From Apostichopus californicus (taxonomy: Eukaryota > Echinodermata > Holothuroidea > Aspidochirotida > Stichopodidae), in NCBI GenBank assembly GCA_020650975.1, contig JAIPMN010002148.1:1-34820 (forward strand): a DNA stretch of 34,820 nt. The letters run 5' to 3'. Position 1 is the first letter of the stretch. The number at the start of each line of letters is the position of its first letter. A program made the translations under genes and the position numbers. Below the pieces are notes generated by a model. It made no database searches. It had not been told where the DNA came from and saw only the letters and a program-made list of their open reading frames with translations. This document shows, in pieces, positions 34,101 to 34,820 of the stretch.

Positions 34101-34182
34101 GGGAGAGAGAACGAGACAGACTGAGACGAGAGAGAGAGAAACGAGAGAGGGCTGAAGAAGAGCGGGAACGTGAAAGAGAAAG
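19011..34182 (+). CDS. RBM25: RBM25, RNA-binding motif protein 25 (5' part of gene)
   Basis: Eleven exons encode about 370 residues from ATG 19063. Residues 1-77 are a Pro/Gly-rich leader (MSFPGRPAFGLPGF...). The RRM spans about 92-171: TTVFVGNISEKAPDVLIRQL is nearly identical to human RBM25, as are LNWKRVQGASGNLQAFGFCE and YKEPENTLRAIRLLHEL. An acidic/basic linker follows, then the conserved block LEMEDDKKQIISREIDRF (human IEMEEDKRDLISREISKF). From residue 278 the RE/RD-rich region begins. Phases join at all ten junctions. The remaining RE/RD region and the C-terminal PWI domain are beyond the window. In mammals RBM25 sits in nuclear speckles, associates with spliceosomal proteins and regulates alternative splicing, including BCL2L1. 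The linker between the RRM and the conserved block is shorter than the human one. Confidence 0.95.
19568..19620 (+). CDS. RBM25: RBM25 exon 3 (coding exon 2)
   Basis: Acceptor GTCTTGTAG, donor GTAAGT. Completes the split glycine and encodes GVFVPATQVGLISAPPG. Confidence 0.88.
20288..20368 (+). CDS. RBM25: RBM25 coding exon 3
   Basis: Acceptor TCATGTCAG, donor GTAAGT, 27 codons: GIIARTAASMHLRNN followed by a proline-rich QPPPIPPKPAET. Confidence 0.85.
20886..20993 (+). CDS. RBM25: RBM25 coding exon 4, RRM first half
   Basis: Acceptor CACTTTCAG, donor GTAAGC, 36 codons. Carries RNP2 (VFVGNI) in KTTVFVGNISEKAPDVLIRQ, the most diagnostic stretch of the gene. Confidence 0.95.
21120..21265. repeat. 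Degenerate ATTGATTATTGAT tandem tract
   Basis: ATTGATTATTGATAATG, TGTGTACCTTGATTAT and related words recur three to four times in an RBM25 intron. Confidence 0.65.
21735..21884 (+). CDS. RBM25: RBM25 coding exon 5, RRM second half
   Basis: Acceptor GTCCTCAG, donor GTAAGT, 50 codons from RCGIVLNWKRVQGASG to LTLGDKNLL. The RNP1 position reads NLQAFGFCEY, matching the human departure from the canonical octamer. Confidence 0.95.
21885..24605 (+). other. RBM25: RBM25 intron with assembly gap
   Basis: About 2.7 kb. Frames at 22378-22957 have no splice or similarity support. Bases 23642-23694 hold two copies of GAGAAAATTACT plus a C run on either side of NN at 23668-23669. No mobile element recognised. 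Confidence 0.6.
24606..24680 (+). CDS. RBM25: RBM25 coding exon 6
   Basis: Acceptor TCTTTGTAG, donor GTGAGG, 25 codons VKVDAKTRALLDTYL to KLKGKE; VKVDAKT closes the RRM. A Penelope-like element sits 40 bases past the donor. Confidence 0.93.
24721..25088 (-). mobile_element. Penelope-like retroelement fragment with 13-bp target duplication
   Basis: AGACTATATTATT at 24721-24733 and 25076-25088 flanks a 342-bp element. On the minus strand it starts AGGGACTAAGATTCCG, runs through a pyrimidine-rich stretch, a hammerhead-like motif (24808-24847), and ends GCTAACAGTTTTATTTTATT. The 3' part is shared with the copy at 8608. No transcriptase coding is present, so it is 5'-truncated or non-autonomous. 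The minus frame at 24770-24955 is not a gene. Confidence 0.8.
24808..24847 (-). ncRNA. Hammerhead-ribozyme-like motif, best copy
   Basis: Minus strand: helix I GCCT/AGGC, core CTGAAGA, one extra A, helix II GATCC/GGATC with loop TGCTA, GAA, then palindromic ACGT and cleavage-type GTC. All core positions known for the family are present except for the added A. Confidence 0.5.
25089..26490 (+). other. RBM25: RBM25 intron
   Basis: Contains a G run (25678-25700) and, at 25851-25866, an exact 16-base copy of the terminus of the element at 24734-25075. Nothing else recognised. Confidence 0.55.
26491..26502 (+). CDS. RBM25: RBM25 12-base microexon
   Basis: ATTTTTACAG, then GATGATAAAAGT (DDKS), then GTAAGT. 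Both neighbours are in phase 0, so inclusion or skipping keeps the frame. DDKS fits the acidic linker (human has NDDEE at the equivalent place). Short length leaves some chance of coincidence. Confidence 0.55.
26503..28287 (+). other. RBM25: RBM25 intron, nothing recognised
   Basis: About 1.8 kb of AT-rich intron with one G run near 27155. The frame at 28173-28373 is the exon at 28288 in another frame. Confidence 0.55.
28288..28396 (+). CDS. RBM25: RBM25 coding exon 8
   Basis: Acceptor TTTGACGTAG, donor GTAAGT, 36 codons plus one base: SSEEDIDDRTRMEDERIKLE to YKAVLNKP(P). The end aligns with human YSSELNAP. Confidence 0.9.
28397..31689 (+). other. RBM25: RBM25 longest intron in window, nothing recognised
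   Basis: About 3.3 kb. A T run near 29500 and a G run near 29983 are the only low-complexity tracts. Open frames at 29707-30033 (-) and 30325-30621 (+) lack similarity and splice context. Confidence 0.55.
31690..31751 (+). CDS. RBM25: RBM25 coding exon 9
   Basis: The acceptor is the less usual TTTATCAAG; the donor is GTAAGT. The exon completes a proline and reads SDNNRDENKKMLKKPKEQRD, matching the human PS..SD..RKKKKEK stretch. The nearby CAG at 31703-31705 gives an early stop and is not the site. Confidence 0.85.
31752..32691 (+). other. RBM25: RBM25 intron, nothing recognised
   Basis: No exon encoding an equivalent of the human IFRRFPVAPLIPYP segment was found here, although it would fall at this place in the protein. 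Confidence 0.5.
32692..32775 (+). CDS. RBM25: RBM25 coding exon 10
   Basis: Acceptor TACTCTAAAAG, donor GTAAGG, 28 codons EKIDDLEMEDDKKQIISREI then DRFRLTHK, clearly homologous to the human block ending FRDTHK. Confidence 0.93.
33383..33872. mobile_element. Array-bearing element, short copy lacking the array
   Basis: Starts AAGGCATAAGGAATCTATGCG with a GT microsatellite and GACACTTGCTCGTAAA, as at 6614. It then passes to CAATATTAAAGACCTTAGGG (compare 7938) and continues to GGGACACATTTTCCTCTGTT (compare 8549-8568). About 1.2 kb present in the long copy, essentially the tandem array, is absent. It ends about 30 bases before the exon at 33902. Confidence 0.75.
33902..34182 (+). CDS. RBM25: RBM25 coding exon 11, start of RE/RD region
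   Basis: Acceptor CTTAATTTTAG, 93 codons plus two bases, donor GTAGGC. The reading starts DETDRDSSKEREGEKESSKG and continues as Arg-Glu/Arg-Asp repeats to EEERERERER. Read past the donor the frame hits TAG at once, so the splice is required for the rest of the protein. Open frames of 134 and 141 residues over the same bases are in the wrong frame or strand. Confidence 0.9.
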
Positions 34183-34219
34183 GTAGGCCAGGAGGTACTT
34201 AAAGATGATACCAAGGTTG

Positions 34220-34820
34220 AAAGCCTAGGCTTTGTGTAAGTGTTGTGCTGTTTAATGCCTAGGCTAAGTGTCAATGTTGTGTTGTTTAAGGCCCAGGCTA
34301 AGTGTCAATGTTGTGTTGTTTAAGGCCTAGGCTAAGTGTCAATGTTGTGTTGTTTAAGGCCTAGGCTAAGTGTCAATGTTGTGTTGTTTAAGGCCTAGGC
34401 TTTGTGTAAGTGTTGTGCTGTTTATTGCCTAGGCTAAGTGTCAATGTTGTGTTGTTTAAGGCCTAGGCTAAGTGTCAATGTTGTGTTGTTTAAGGCCTAG
34501 GCTAAGTGTCAGTGTTGTGTTGTTTAAGGCCTAGGCTAAGTGTCAGTGTTGTGTTGTTTAAGGCCTAGGCTAAGTGTCAATGTTGTGTTGTTTAAGGCCT
34601 AGGCTAAGTGTCAGTGTTGTGTTGTTTAAGGCCTAGGCTAAGTGTCAGTGTTGTGTTGTTTAAGGCCTAGGCTAAGTGTCAGTGTTGTGTTGTTTAAGGC
34701 CTAGGCTAAGTGTCATTGTTGTGTTGTTTAAGGCCTAGGCTAAGTGTCAGTGTTGTGTTGTTTAAGGCCTAGGCTAAGTGTCAGTGTTGTGTTGTTTAAG
34801 GCCTAGGCTAAGTGTCAATG
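34220..34820. repeat. 34-bp satellite, at least 17.7 copies, continuing past the window
   Basis: The unit begins AAGGCCTAGGCTAAGTGTCA and ends ATGTTGTGTTGTTT. Units 1 (34220) and 6 (34390) share the variant CTTTGTGTAAGTGTTGTGCTG and the units after them share (A/T)TGCCTAGG, so five units (170 bp) were duplicated as a block. Copies 8 onward differ mainly at one base (TCAATG versus TCAGTG). It lies inside an RBM25 intron, starting 38 bases after the splice donor. Confidence 0.95.

Noticed and set aside
33699-34124. 141-residue + strand open frame rich in Lys/Arg/Glu, and a 134-residue minus frame over 33870-34274
   Set aside because: Both overlap the RBM25 RE/RD exon in the wrong frame or strand; GA-rich codons keep several frames open. 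The frame that joins upstream exons starts at 33902.
34183-34187. TAG directly after ...ERER as the RBM25 stop
   Set aside because: The bases form a GTAGGC donor, and stopping here would remove most of the RE/RD region and the PWI domain.
34220-34820. CRISPR-like regularly spaced repeats
   Set aside because: Units are contiguous with no unique spacers, inside a eukaryotic intron; it is a satellite.

Overview
The window is animal nuclear DNA: AT-rich, with long introns, GT-AG splice sites and dense interspersed repeats. No open reading frame of prokaryotic type explains it. It holds parts of two genes on the + strand. The first is the 3' part of SLIRP, a mitochondrial RNA-binding RRM protein: three exons at 907-965, 10508-10615 and 13752-13841, with its 5' exon(s) left of the window. 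The second is the 5' two thirds or less of RBM25, a nuclear splicing factor: eleven coding exons between 19063 and 34182, with the rest of the RE/RD region and the PWI domain right of the window. The proteins are close to the vertebrate ones but the repeats are not vertebrate. AGGTCA-rich tandem arrays, many TAGGCCTA palindromes and Penelope-like fragments suggest a marine invertebrate deuterostome, most likely an echinoderm. That placement is inference.

Layout: 1-13841 is SLIRP introns and exons. It contains a 145-bp-period array (about 71-760), a foldback element (1123-1668) with a decayed relative (2100-2490), a short terminal-inverted-repeat element (3777-4017), a solo LTR with a perfect 5-bp target duplication (4688-5385), a 2-kb array-bearing element (6614-8580) carrying a nested MITE (8007-8272), a Penelope-like fragment with inverted arms (8597-8887), a hAT-like MITE 11 bases past an exon (10619-10950), a 19-bp minisatellite (11409-11640), and a tRNA-like unit between inverted (AT)n ends (12971-13374). 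From 13842 to about 14580 is the SLIRP 3' UTR. From about 14580 to 19010 is intergenic or RBM25 5' noncoding DNA, with a second AGGTCA-type array (14870-15660) and two CpG-rich patches. From 19011 to the end is RBM25, with a second Penelope-like copy (24721-25088), an assembly gap (23668-23669), a short copy of the array-bearing element (33383-33872) and a 34-bp satellite that runs off the right edge (34220-34820).

Both proteins contain RRM domains, but they act in different places: SLIRP in mitochondrial mRNA stability with LRPPRC, RBM25 in nuclear alternative splicing. They share strand and neighbourhood, not an operon. The most informative parts of the window are the mobile elements, several of which have exact target duplications and lie within a few tens of bases of coding splice sites, and an in-frame 12-base microexon in RBM25.
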